Assembly: GCF_910592395.1 (NCBI RefSeq)
Contig: NC_088316.1
Location: 11,716,001-11,780,000, forward strand
Origin: Lineus longissimus
Taxonomy: Eukaryota > Nemertea > Pilidiophora > Heteronemertea > Lineidae
Direction: 5' to 3'
DNA: 64,000 bases
Shown here: in pieces, positions 11,227 to 22,000 of the stretch
Layout of the letters: every line of letters starts with the position of its first letter
Position numbering within the stretch: the stretch's first letter is position 1
Program-made: the position numbers and the translations under genes
The notes under the pieces: generated by a model
What the model was told of the DNA's origin: nothing
The model's input: the letters and a program-made list of their open reading frames with translations, nothing else
Databases searched by the model: none

Positions 11227-11957
11227 CCAATTACATGTATTGTAGGGTGATGACGCAATTGGCTGTCCTGGGAGTTTTCTGCTGAGCACATGGCAATGTT
11301 TACATTCAAGTGGGCGTGGCCTTGACTCCAGTGACCCGAACCCACCGGCCATATTTGGTAGTGCTGCTATCGGATCGTTACTAGTGTCTCAATTTCCTAC
11401 ATTTCCGTCCATTTTAGTCGCATAGCATGTAAAATAACTATCTGAGGATATCAAGAACATTCCTAAGGTAGTATTAGCGCATTTGAAGTAACTTATCCGC
11501 GTTTTGAAAGCGTTTCTGCAGCGGTGACATATTCTGACAGATCGGTCAATGGCATTGCCTGTCTATTATACCAGTGGTAGTGTATCGGTATACATTGTGT
11601 ACATTTAGTAATGAAGAGTACATGCAGTCGGTATGGCATTTGCAGGTGGTATGTACAGAAAGACGTATCTCTCAAGGTACAGGCTGTCTGAGCAGTTCTG
11701 GGGTGGGTTGTGGACATTGATTACTTAAATAAAAATACTTATTTCATGGACCTGCCTGTCACCCTGCAGTGACACTGTCTGGAGGTGGCAAACTTTTCAC
11801 CAGTGTTGAAAGACATTCACCATGGGGTGACATATGCTAAATCGGACTGCCGACGTCTGGTATAGAGGGCCGGGCAGCAGTTGGGTACAAAGGAGCATGT
11901 AGGCCAGGACAGTTGGCACTGACAGAATGTTTATGTTTCTGATGATGCATCCAAAAC
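11227..11957. other. No gene recognised
   Basis: Only short overlapping frames are present, with no repeat family or splice structure recognised. Confidence 0.4.
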
Positions 11958-12367
11958 TGGGCAGTATCTGAAACCACATACCACATACCCACATACCCAC
12001 ATACCCTCATGCCAATTTTTTCCAGCTGGGGCAATCCAATGACAGTTGAAGCTTTTTCTTCACATCTATTGTCAAAGGAAAATCTGTCGATCTTTCGACC
12101 TTAGAGGGCGCCACCGCCAGTAACTTTAAGGGGAAGTCTGTTGTTAAAGGGGAAATTTGTCGATATTTCCACCGGATGTGGTACTCTGCCAAATGGAAAT
12201 AGCTGTCGATATAAAGGGGGATATGGTGATATTTAAATCCTAGAGAGTGCCACCCTCACTTTCTAGTGTTAAAGGGAAATCTGTCGATATATCAATCTTC
12301 AACCGTCATTGTATTGCCCCACCTGGAAAAAATTGGCATGTGGGTATGTGGTTTTAGATACTGCCCA
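11958..12367. mobile_element. Inverted-repeat (MITE-like) element, 410 bp
   Basis: The ends are TGGGCAGTATCT and its inverse AGATACTGCCCA. Further in, CATGCCAATTTTTTCCAG (left) pairs with CTGGAAAAAATTGGCATG (right), giving arms of about 80-90 bp with a CCACATAC tandem in the left arm. The interior has diverged copies of GAAATCTGTCGATAT and no coding capacity. Confidence 0.85.
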
Positions 12368-13204
12368 AGAACTGCCATCTATTATTCTTCACAACACTGA
12401 AAAAGTGACTTGAGTCTGATGTGTCGATGAAACATCATATTACTGTTAACAGGGAAGTGTCTGAGGACGTTTTAATTTCGCATTCTTGCGACAAACGAAA
12501 ATAGAACAAGGCGAAAAACAAATAAAGTTAATTGCAATCATTGATACAGCGTTCTCAAAACGCTTGTTTAAAACTACACCAAAGATGCAATTATAGCCAC
12601 ATGTACTTTCTAGTTTACAGTAAGAGTTGATTGGTGATCTATGTTCATTTATGTAACCAATATTAGAACTATAATAGTGTTAAAAATCCATTTTGTCGAT
12701 GAAAATGAACGGTGATATATCTAATCTAAGACATAAAAGTATTTAAAAAGCTTATAAATATACACAATTAGCTAATAAGCAATGGCTTATCCAATCAGTT
12801 GGATTTACTAGTGACTTGTGCCAAAATAAGAAGCTGCTTGCCAGTGGATATATTGATACTATAAATCTTCATCCAGCAAAAACTTAGATGAGGAGAAATC
12901 TTTTTGATATCGTTTTTATCAAAGACCATTCAACCATTCTACATTGTGGTTTGAGTCCTGTCGCAGACTACGTGCGAAGATGACATTTAGGTCAACATCA
13001 TAGGCTTTCTTTGTTGTTGCATTGGCCTGCCTGGTTTTTGTCCGGACTGGGGAGGGTAAACATGGGCCTGTAATAGAGGGAACATTGAGTAGCTGTGAGA
13101 GGTCTACGATCATATATAGTAACAGCAAATATTGTGGGGACACTTGACCTATTTACAACACCAAAGGTATCTTCTTGCGTGTCTTTGGGGTTAACTGGAA
13201 AGTA
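12368..13204. other. No gene recognised
   Basis: AT-rich sequence; the only frames above 60 codons (12919-13143 and 12998-13207, minus) have no recognisable motif. Confidence 0.4.
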
Positions 13205-13440
13205 CATTCGAAATTTTTAATTGAATTTTTAAATTCCCCATTGTGCAATTTATATCTATTGAATATAAATTTCAACATTGCGGTTGTGCATTAAGATACA
13301 AATACTATGCATACCAATTTTCAGCTAAGTTGCATGCATTATAACTGAACTAGGGCATTGTCTACAGCTCATGCATTTCTATTTTCCTTACCCATGATTA
13401 TATGTGAATGGGGTACTCCTTTTTATGTACCAACTCATGC
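13205..13440. repeat. Interspersed repeat R1, copy 1
   Basis: Contains the order AATTTCAACATTG, ACAAATACTATG, TTTTCAGCTAAGTTGCATGC and TGCATTTCTATTTTCCT found in related copies near 20300-20760, 21526-22110 and 35857-36440. The class is unknown. Confidence 0.7.
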
Positions 13441-13917
13441 CAAAGTTGCCTTTTGGCTCTCAGTCTTGACAATAAATCTGGCAGGGTAAAGACCGCTATC
13501 GGGTTTCCTTTCCGTGTGCAATACTTCAAAACCTGTCTTGACGTCTGCTGCGCTGTTTAGAGACTAATTCGGCCATCCACTTCAAGATGAGCGCCTCTTG
13601 TGGTGGAGTGGCCAAACTTAGCCAAGTTATGGGGCAGGCTCTGTTGATTTCAATGTCACGTCCGGCCGCATAAGTAGTGGTTTTATACCGCCTGTCAATA
13701 TTTCAAACCTGGTGAAATCCATACCCTTCAGGCGGATCGTATCAGTAGAAAAAAATCTGAGTGCAGCCATCAAACGTTGCAGCATTGTTATCCCAGCAAG
13801 TCTTTTCATTGGTTGTTATCCCGAACGCACAGCGATTATCATTGGCGATAGCGGTTATACCAATCGTGCTTCCCCCCGCTGCTTATGGAATTATGCAACA
13901 CGTGCACGGGTGTATCA

Positions 13918-14069
13918 AGTACAGTATAACCTCTCTATTAAAGACACCCTCGGGACTGACAAATGCGGTCCTTAATAGAGAGGTGTCCTGATTAGAGTGG
14001 TCAAATTGAAGTGAAACATCCAATTTGGGACCAGATCTCGTGTCCTTTATTATAGAGAGGTTGTCCTTA
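13918..14069. mobile_element. pogo/Tigger-like non-autonomous repeat
   Basis: Starts TACAGTATAACCTCTCTATT followed by several AATAGAGAGGTGTCCT-type blocks on both strands. The TACAGT(G)GAACCTC terminus and repeated AGGACACCTCTC blocks resemble pogo/Tigger-type termini. The copy is interrupted or bordered at 14070 by another inverted-repeat element. Confidence 0.65.
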
Positions 14070-14437
14070 TGCAAGTATCAACTCGTGTCTTGTACCCCCC
14101 CTCCTCAAGGGTACGACACCTTATCACCCTATAACGACATCTTAAGGCTCAAGCATCACCCTTTTTTCACCAATGCTACTTTTTCTTTCGTCAAGACATC
14201 ACCATCAACAATATATCAGTTATCACCGTCATATAAAGTAACCGAACTAATTTTACTGGGTAAGGCTGTATGTTCGACAAGACATCGACACATTAGCATC
14301 CTTATTCTTTCCAGCTTCGCCAAATTTTCACTAAGGGAAAAATAAAAACTACTCAAGCATCGGCAAAGATTAGTAGTGATAGCTTAACTACCCTTGAGGA
14401 GGGGGGGGGGGGTACAAGAAACGAATTGATACTTGCA
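14070..14437. mobile_element. Inverted-repeat element with ~44-bp termini
   Basis: It starts TGCAAGTATCAACTCGTGTC and ends with the near-inverse GAATTGATACTTGCA. The inner arm edge CTCCTCAAGGGTA pairs with TACCCTTGAGGAG across poly-C and poly-G tracts (14093-14102 and 14401-14412). Matching ATAGAGAGGTTGTC sequence flanks both sides (about 14052 and 14439), so it appears to sit within or between pogo-like repeats. Confidence 0.8.
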
Positions 14438-15823
14438 TTCATAGAGAGGTTGTCTTTAATTATTGCAGGTATTATAGGCCTATTGCACAGGAGCCCTCGC
14501 TCAACTGGGTAAGGCTCGTCACAGTATCTCAAGCAGATCATACTCGGAGGGTGCGCCCAATGTCATGAATATCACTGTGCATGCAAATGACAAATTAGGA
14601 TTTTTGCTGAATTCTTGTACATAAGCCAATCATGCAGTCCTTTGGTACTTTGTCTAATATGTGACCCGTCACAGCAAAACCAGGTGCATGTCGCTCTGAG
14701 TTTGGCAAGTTAAGATGGCCTGGTTGTTCATTTCACTATTGTCTACCTTTCGGGGAAATCAGAGCACATCTATGTCTTCCATTACCTCCTGGTGTCATTT
14801 AGGCTCATCTTCTGTGCGACAAGTGCCTGGTTTTGCAGTGACGGATCACATATTGTGTCTTTTAGTGGCAATATCTTTCAGGAAGGTTCGTACCACCACT
14901 AATGACATCAGTTTGTATGGACCAGTCACATGACATTGTTTGTCCAAGCGGTGCTGGGATTCCAAATTGTCATGTAATGATATTATTTGATAAGTGTTGT
15001 CAGTTATGCTCGCATTTTGATCTTCATGTGCCCATACTGGTTTACTGGTGTGTATGTTCAGCTGAATATTTTTTTCTTGCACAAACAGAAATGTTCACTT
15101 TCTTTCAGCTGAAACACAATTGCATGACAACCCACATGAAAATGTTTTTGAAATTTTTTGCGCGAAATTCGACAACTTGAAGAATTCTGCTGTACCACTC
15201 CATGGCAGCAAAGTTTACACAGCACTTGAAATGCCATGTCAGAAATTGGAAGAGTACATCCACTGAATACGGAGTCTCATTGCACTATTCGCGCAAATCC
15301 ACAAGAAAATGTGAGTATGGCTGTACCAAAGCACTGCAATGTGTGGAAGTCAAGATTGATCCGGTCCAACGTGCAATTCTCGTCTCAATTGGGTTTCATA
15401 GCGAATCGGTGAATAAGTAATGATGACTTACATTGTATTTTGTGCTTACATATTGGACGTATCAACAGGGCACAGGGGAGCAAAGTACATGAGTACCGGG
15501 TAGGTCATGTGTAATCTCAAGAAAAATCCATCTTAAAGTGGAGGGGGGGAATAGGGGGGTGTATCAATAGTCGAGATTTGCCCAAACCCCGCACCCAGCC
15601 TGGATGTGACAATGGAGAATACAGAGAGACTATTTGCCCCTTTCCTGATCAGCGCCTTTTTGGTTGAGCTCCGGTGGGGCAACAATAGGCAGACTAATTG
15701 GTCAGCCTCTGATGTTTTTCACAAAGCATCCCGAGATCAAGCTTTTTTAAATCCTTCAGTCATATACCCCCCCCCCCCCCCCCCGAGGATAAGCAAATCC
15801 ACTGCGAAGAGCGCCTGCTCCAA

Positions 15824-15865
15824 CTACAGTGGCACCTCCCTTAGCGGACACCTCTCTTATTAGGC
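15824..15865. repeat. Fragment of pogo/Tigger-like repeat
   Basis: ACAGTGGCACCTCCCTTAGC followed by GGACACCTCTCTTATTAGG, matching the terminal blocks of the copies at 13918 and 25121. Confidence 0.6.
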
Positions 15866-16011
15866 CTATGTGAAACACTGAAACGGATGTGCAAAACCGG
15901 CTGAATAGCGTCGACACAGTATTTACTGACTCATGTATATTTCATCAACCTGTTGTCCCGCAAGCGATAATATAATCCCAGCTGGAACTTGATTTAGGAG
16001 AGACAGTATGC

Positions 16012-16208
16012 TGCTGTTCATTCATACTGTGGATCAGAGATCATAGGCCTTTGGAGATCAGTTATTCAAAGTTGGGCGTCACTTCTGAGTGAGTGTCTCG
16101 AATCGGATGTGATGTTCATTCATATTGTGGATCAGAGAGCATAGGTCTTTGGAGATCATTTATTCTAATCTGGGCATCACTTCTGAGTGAGTGTGTCGAA
16201 CCGGATGT
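16012..16208. repeat. ~100-bp tandem duplication
   Basis: Two adjacent copies share GTTCATTCATA(C/T)TGTGGATC, TTTGGAGATCA and CACTTCTGAGTGAGTGTGTC. Divergence is modest. Confidence 0.85.
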
Positions 16209-16574
16209 GAATCGATTTGCCTCCTCGAGGCAGATCACTGTACCATACCTTTTAGATTGCTCTTGAGGCTCCAAGTTGAACTGGTTTTTGTGTCTTACTC
16301 TTATTTGATCAGGTTGTCTGTTCTGTTCTGTCATCAGGATTACGTAAATAGAAATAGGACTCTGGGAGGGAAAAGATCGAAGTTGGTCATCAACATTTTT
16401 TTTCTCGAAAATCTTACATTTCAGGTTGAAACTTCTTGGAGTGGAAGGATTTAGGTCTGTCTTTTAAAGTGCATGTTACACTGACTTAGGTTAGGCCTTT
16501 TCAGGTAAAGTTCATGAGGGCTGACAGGTTACATGCCCTAGTACAAATATGGCTAATGAGTGGCCTTGGCTTTG

Positions 16575-16801
16575 AAGGGTTGACCATAGGTATTGCCATT
16601 TTGGCTAGGCCTCAAAATTTTAATGCAATTATAACTCTTTCTAAGTTAATTGATTGCTCATTTAAAACCCGGGGGGGGGGGGGGCTATTCTCTGGAAAAC
16701 AAAGAACAGACTCCCGCCCTTGAAATGAGCATTCATTATGTTTTGAAAAAGTTATAATTGCTTTAGGATTTCAAAATGGCGGTATCTATGGTCAACCTTA
16801 A
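16575..16801. mobile_element. MITE with AAGGTTGACCATAG termini
   Basis: Left AAGGGTTGACCATAGGTATT and right ATCTATGGTCAACCTT form imperfect inverted termini. CCATTTTG/CAAAATGG and GCAATTATAACT/AGTTATAATTGC are further inner pairs. A run of 14 G lies near the middle (16671-16684). Confidence 0.75.
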
Positions 16802-17158
16802 ACTTTAAAAAAAATTATAATAATACATAGGCTACAATGTGAAAGAGAGAGCAAAGGCATTGACAATTTATGCTGTAGGCCGGCAAGTTATTGTCAGCTT
16901 TTGAAAATGCCAGACGTCACCACTTGCAGCGTACCCAGTTCAACTCTCAGCTAACTCAGTAAAGTGCTGTACGAGTGATAGTGAGATTGTATCGAGCAGT
17001 GTTGTGGGTAAAGCAGTCATGTATCGCAATGCTCGATTTGACTTGCACATGATATCGTAAAGTTATAGTTCACCGATCAGAAAGTGTAGTCATAAAAGGA
17101 GTAGAACATACACTTGATGTATCTTGTTCGCAGATTTTTAAGGTCATTTGGCTAGTGC

Positions 17159-17316
17159 CTATAGATTCATGCACTTGATTGGGAACAACGTTTACATAAT
17201 GTTGGCGGTCGTCACGTCAAGATGCATTGCAGCTCTGACGGTTTTACATTACTGTAACGTGACGTGACGCAACGTCTTCGTAAACGTTGTTCCCAATCAA
17301 GTGCATGAATCTATAG
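17159..17316. mobile_element. MITE with perfect 37-bp inverted termini
   Basis: 17159-17195 (CTATAGATTCATGCACTTG and so on) is the exact reverse complement of 17280-17316. The 84-bp interior contains GTCACGTCAAG and GTAACGTGACGTGACGC. Perfect arms point to a young insertion or to gene conversion between the arms. It is non-coding. Confidence 0.93.
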
Positions 17317-18639
17317 TGGACACTTGGGGAAAATCAGTGCATAATGTGATTCTGTTGGAAGTCCTACAACTATGCTTTGCATTTTTAAGCACTCGTTAAA
17401 AAAGGTGAAGTCCACAAAATGCCACAGACCTGTAAAATTGAATTAAAAATACTGTATGATGGCCAATAAACCTGGCAGTACCTGTCCCATTGCCCACAAC
17501 TAGACAGTTCATTTATAAATAAACGATGTTTGTATTGAAATTCAATAGAAAATCCCTAAATTAGGTCTGTGGGACAGCTCAGACCTCCTGACGGTTGTAA
17601 GTGTAAGGGGATTGCTGTCATTATGCCAAGACACTTCCACTGGATTTGTAAATATCTTCTAATCTATCGACTGCAGTTATCATATGTCTTCAAATTTTTG
17701 GTCAAGTGTTTATGTAATGATTCTGCTTATCTGGATTTCTTACCCTTTCATCTTTTTGAACAGTGTTCTTATTTCATTGTTTGGAATTGTGTGAGAATTT
17801 ATGTGCCATAATCACATGAGAATTCATATGAAATGTTCAAAATGGTGCTGTGTGCAATCGATGTGTTTGAATGCCTTATTTGTCATGTGGCACTGATCTT
17901 TTCAAACATGTCAAAGAGTCAATGCCAGGTTTGATGGAATAGCAGTGTTACAAGCCTTAACGTTAGCCAAACAGTCTAATTGTCCCATCTCGGGGTTCAA
18001 CGCATTTTCACCTGGTGCTTGCCCAACGGTAAAATTTTGACCCTCAAGCCATTGAACTGTGAAACCACGGCAGATTTTTTATCTTTATTGAAGTTTTCAG
18101 TTCTCTTTTGAGAAGTTTGACTTCTTTACAGTGGACTGGTCATGAATTCCAGGGCATAGCTAACATGAGACAAGCTTTACCACTCCGATTCCACAGTGGT
18201 AAACTCGGAGTATAACATTGTTGGTTGAATATGCCAGTTGTACTCTGTGCCATACCGCAGCACACCAAGAGAGGAACCCAAGACTTCAAATTCCATAAAG
18301 GTTAATAATAAATGCAAATACATTGCCATGGTTACGTGTAAACAGCAGTGCACATGTTTCTATCGTTGACTGGAAATTTATGGATTTTAATTTCATTACC
18401 TATTCAGACTAGAATGCACTTAATACTCGTGGTGTAGAGTGCACTTTACTCAAGGTGATCTAACTGTTACATTCTAGACTGTTTTTTACCCCTTGTCCAT
18501 TGCCGGCTAAATTTCTTGTAACAGGGGTCCCTACCATGGTGGACACATTGATTTCTATACAGTTTAACCTTGCTAAGTGGACACCTCTGTTGAAAGGAAA
18601 ATAGGTTACTAGCACACGCAAGAATTGATTTTGATTTTG
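17317..18639. other. No gene recognised; presumed upstream or 5' UTR intron of the CRACD-like gene
   Basis: A non-coding 5' exon of the gene beginning at 18941 must lie upstream, here or further left, because 18941 follows a 3' splice site. I could not place it. Sequence at 18530-18600 contains inverse pogo-like blocks (TTTAACCTTGCTAAGTGGAC). Confidence 0.4.
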
Positions 18640-18862
18640 TCTCAAAGTTCTATTCAGTTTGACCTCTGTCATTTTGATAACTCTGTCCAGATTTTTGGTT
18701 TCAAAGTTTTATTCAGTTTGACCTCTGTAATGTGAATAACTGAGAGTCTGGTCTGAGAGATCTATTCAGATTGACCTCTGTAATAAGGATAACTCTGTAA
18801 TTACTCAAGAGTTTTGTCTAAAAGTCCTATTCAGACTTGACCTCTGTAATTTGGAAAACTGT
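18640..18862. repeat. ~65-bp tandem repeat next to the CRACD-like start exon
   Basis: Four diverged copies contain CTATTCAG(T/A)TTGACCTCTGT(A/C)AT followed by a GATAACT-like block. The array ends 78 bp before the exon at 18941. Confidence 0.8.
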
Positions 18863-18940
18863 CAAAAGAACACCATTTGTTAGCCCCAAAATTTTGGTAT
18901 TATTTTTTGTGATTTTGAATGAGCGACTTGTTTGTTTCAG

Positions 18941-19045
18941 GTGTGGTGCCTTAGGTGTAACTGCTGACGTGTGATCAGGCTTCCAGAAAGATGGCATCCA
19001 AGGGTTCAAGTGATAATGTGGCCATGTCCTCCGACAGCCATGAGG
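18941..19045 (+). CDS. CRACD-like exon 1 (start codon exon)
   Basis: The acceptor TTTGTTTCAG ends at 18940. The 50-nt 5' UTR part has in-frame TAG (18952) and TAA (18958) before ATG at 18991 (AAG-ATG-G, A at -3), which supports this start. It codes 18 residues (MASKGSSDNVAMSSDSHE) plus one nucleotide, then donor GTAAGA. The split codon G|AA joins exactly to the next exon. Confidence 0.82.
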
Positions 19046-22000
19046 GTAAGATGGATTTGCTGAACCTGTCTGCATTTCTATTCTGACATGAATGAAAGTT
19101 GCTTTAGTATATACCGTCTTTGAATGAGACATACTGGTAAAATTATGATATCTGAATAAAGGTTGGTGGTGCACAAATCCTTGTGAAAAATGAAAAATCA
19201 CCAGGCCAGTGAGCAAGAAAGACCTGATCAACGAGCAAAAGAACCCAGACCAGTTGGGAAAAGGGCCACACGAGTGAGCAAAAAAGACCAGACCAGTTGG
19301 GAAAAGGGCCAGACCACTGAGCCAGAAAGACCAGATCAGTGGGGAAAAGGGCCAGACCAGTGAGCCAGAAAGACCAGACCAGTGAGCAAAAAGACCAGCC
19401 CAAGAAGGAAAATAGGCCAGATCAATGAGCAAGAAATGTTGAAGAAATGACCAACCATTGAGTACCTTTCATATCTTTGTTGTCCCTTCTCGTTGTAAGG
19501 AAGTGCTAAAAAATGCTATCGTTTCAGAAAAAGAGGTGAAAAAGCGACGCTTCCGTCCGCTAAAGGCCGTTAGGAGATTATTTACGATGAGACGGAAAAG
19601 TAAGACATTTAGCAGCGAGGATTCAGGTGTGAATCTGGCCTCATCCTCATCAAGGTCGACCTCTAGGGACAAGGACTTGGCCACAGGGTAGGTTGCATAT
19701 GGGTCAAGTATGAGACATCCTCTGATACTAGGGTCAGTTGTATGCTCCTTCCATCACCCACGTTACTAACCCTGGAGTAAAGCGATGCTTATTCGTGGGA
19801 TGAGGCGAAACCATCCACACCGCACAATATCTTTCCCAGCCAGGAACAATCACCGCATCTTTTAACATGCATTCTCATTGGCTGTAATTTCCAACACTGG
19901 GGATACATCGTGCGAAATTTCTTGTTATAACACGCTCTTACAAGATCTTGTAAGAAGTTTTCTGTTCATCCTCCCCATGCAGTAACTAAAATCTGTGTCG
20001 TTAGCACGTCCCCATGGCATAGGTCGCGCGTAATTTAAGCGAAACATAGGGAGATAAGCGCGCCACTGGTGTGTCATTGACGCGTAACTCGTGTGTACGC
20101 TGCGCATCACTGACGCGAAGCAGGAAGGATGTCCATTGTAATTTGGACTGTAATCGGTGCCCTGAGCTGATATAAGAAGGATAATCTGTAATCTGCACTT
20201 GGCTCATCAGTTCCTCTAACTTGCTGAAGTGGGCAGCAGGTACTACTCATGCAAGCAAACCCTTCATTACCTGGTAGATGTTTACATAAATTCTTTAAAG
20301 GCCTCCTCCTTTTTTTAAAGAATTTGAAATTTGAACTCGATTTTGAAATTTGAACTCGATTTTGAAAGTGTCTAATTTTGTGAACACCCACTAAAAGTAT
20401 ATTACAACAGTCCAAATTTGGAGACAGATTTACAAATACTATTAAAGAGATCCAGTCGTGGCACAAGTCGTAGACTAACTGAACATGATGAGAATAACTA
20501 AATTCAAGAACTCGAAACTGTTAACATTTATCAATGGAAGCTTATTCCCACCTTAGGTTTTAACCGGGCCGTTCAAAACTCTCCATTTTTACAAGCGTTT
20601 CGCTATAGGTTTCCTTTAATACCAAGTTTCAGAGAATTTGCCTGCATAATAACTGCATTGCAGCATTGTGTATATCTATTTTCCTGAGCCACCAGTAAAT
20701 ACAGTGAATACAAACGGCATACGCCTTTAATACCTAATCACTGATACATTTTGTCTACATTACATAACATACAGTTAAACCAGGCCCTATTTATTCATCA
20801 TGATGAAGCAATGCTAACATTACTTTAGCTGCTGTAACAGATGTAGTTAGATTTCCATTGCATTTCTTCAGGTAAGAATTCACAAGTTGTGAGAAGACAT
20901 TTCGAGTTTCTTCAATTGCTACCAGTTTCTAACTTGGTTACTGCAGGATATGTTGACAAATAAAAACTTGTTATAATATGGATTATATTCACAATTGATG
21001 GAATACAATGTGCGTCTGCACTGTGCTCGAAATGTTTAGAAAGTAGACCCGCGATTATGTTGGGCTGTAGTCAATTAAGTTAGAACGAATTTTTGATTGA
21101 AGTCTGGATCAAATATCTGATACCAGCAGTTTCTGTTTTTCGGCAATACAGTTAACTTCTGTCTCTAGCCAAGTACTGTCGACACCTTGTTTGAATGACT
21201 TTGTCACACCGTCTTTTGATATTTTTTCAGGAGGCATGCCAAACCTCTGAGTAAATCTTTCAGTATGTCTGCTGATAGTGTGTTCACTGCTGACCAGAGT
21301 CGACGCGATTCTCAGGGCCTTCACGAAACAGCTACATCCATCCCAGATCTTCACATTCACCACGTAAGTTACATTTGCTGTTCTATCTGACTGTAACCAC
21401 CCTCTCCCCCCAAGAGGATGTCTTTAGACTTGATGTTAGTGTCCTCACTAAGAACCTTGGTTCAGGCAAGTGTTAGCTTTAGCCTCTAGGGCTCTCAATT
21501 ACACTAAATATATTGTACCTTTTAAAGGCCTACATCGTTTGTTCGTTAAAGATTTGAAATTTGTTATTGAATTTGAAAATTCCGTACTACTATGTACTGA
21601 AGATAAATTTCAACATTGTGTAGACAGGTCTACAAATACTATAGTTGCGCGTACACCACGAAATATTGGTGGACCAATTGCACGTACACCACCACATTGC
21701 CGCGACAAATTTGTTCGGCAATCCATTGCCGGTACAAATTGCCGGGCGAATTCGCCCGGCTTGTTAAAAGCTCGACTTTGTCGTGGTGTACGCGCTAATG
21801 GATCGGCAATTAGCTAGCGAGATGGTTCGGCGACAGACGGCGCTTTCGAAATGACGCTTTCTGCTTATTGTTTGCGCGCCATCTGTTGCCGGATTTTATA
21901 ACTAGCTGCAGCGCTGGTGTACGCGCTTGAGGATTTTCGATGGTGCGGCATTGGTGGTCCATTTTCAGGTGGTGTACGTGCGGCTATTGTGTACCAAGTT

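Noticed and set aside
18827-19432. A 201-codon minus-strand frame with repeated WSG/FPNWSG
   Set aside because: It covers the AGACCAG minisatellite and crosses exon 1 of the CRACD-like gene antisense; several frames are open there because of the repeat.
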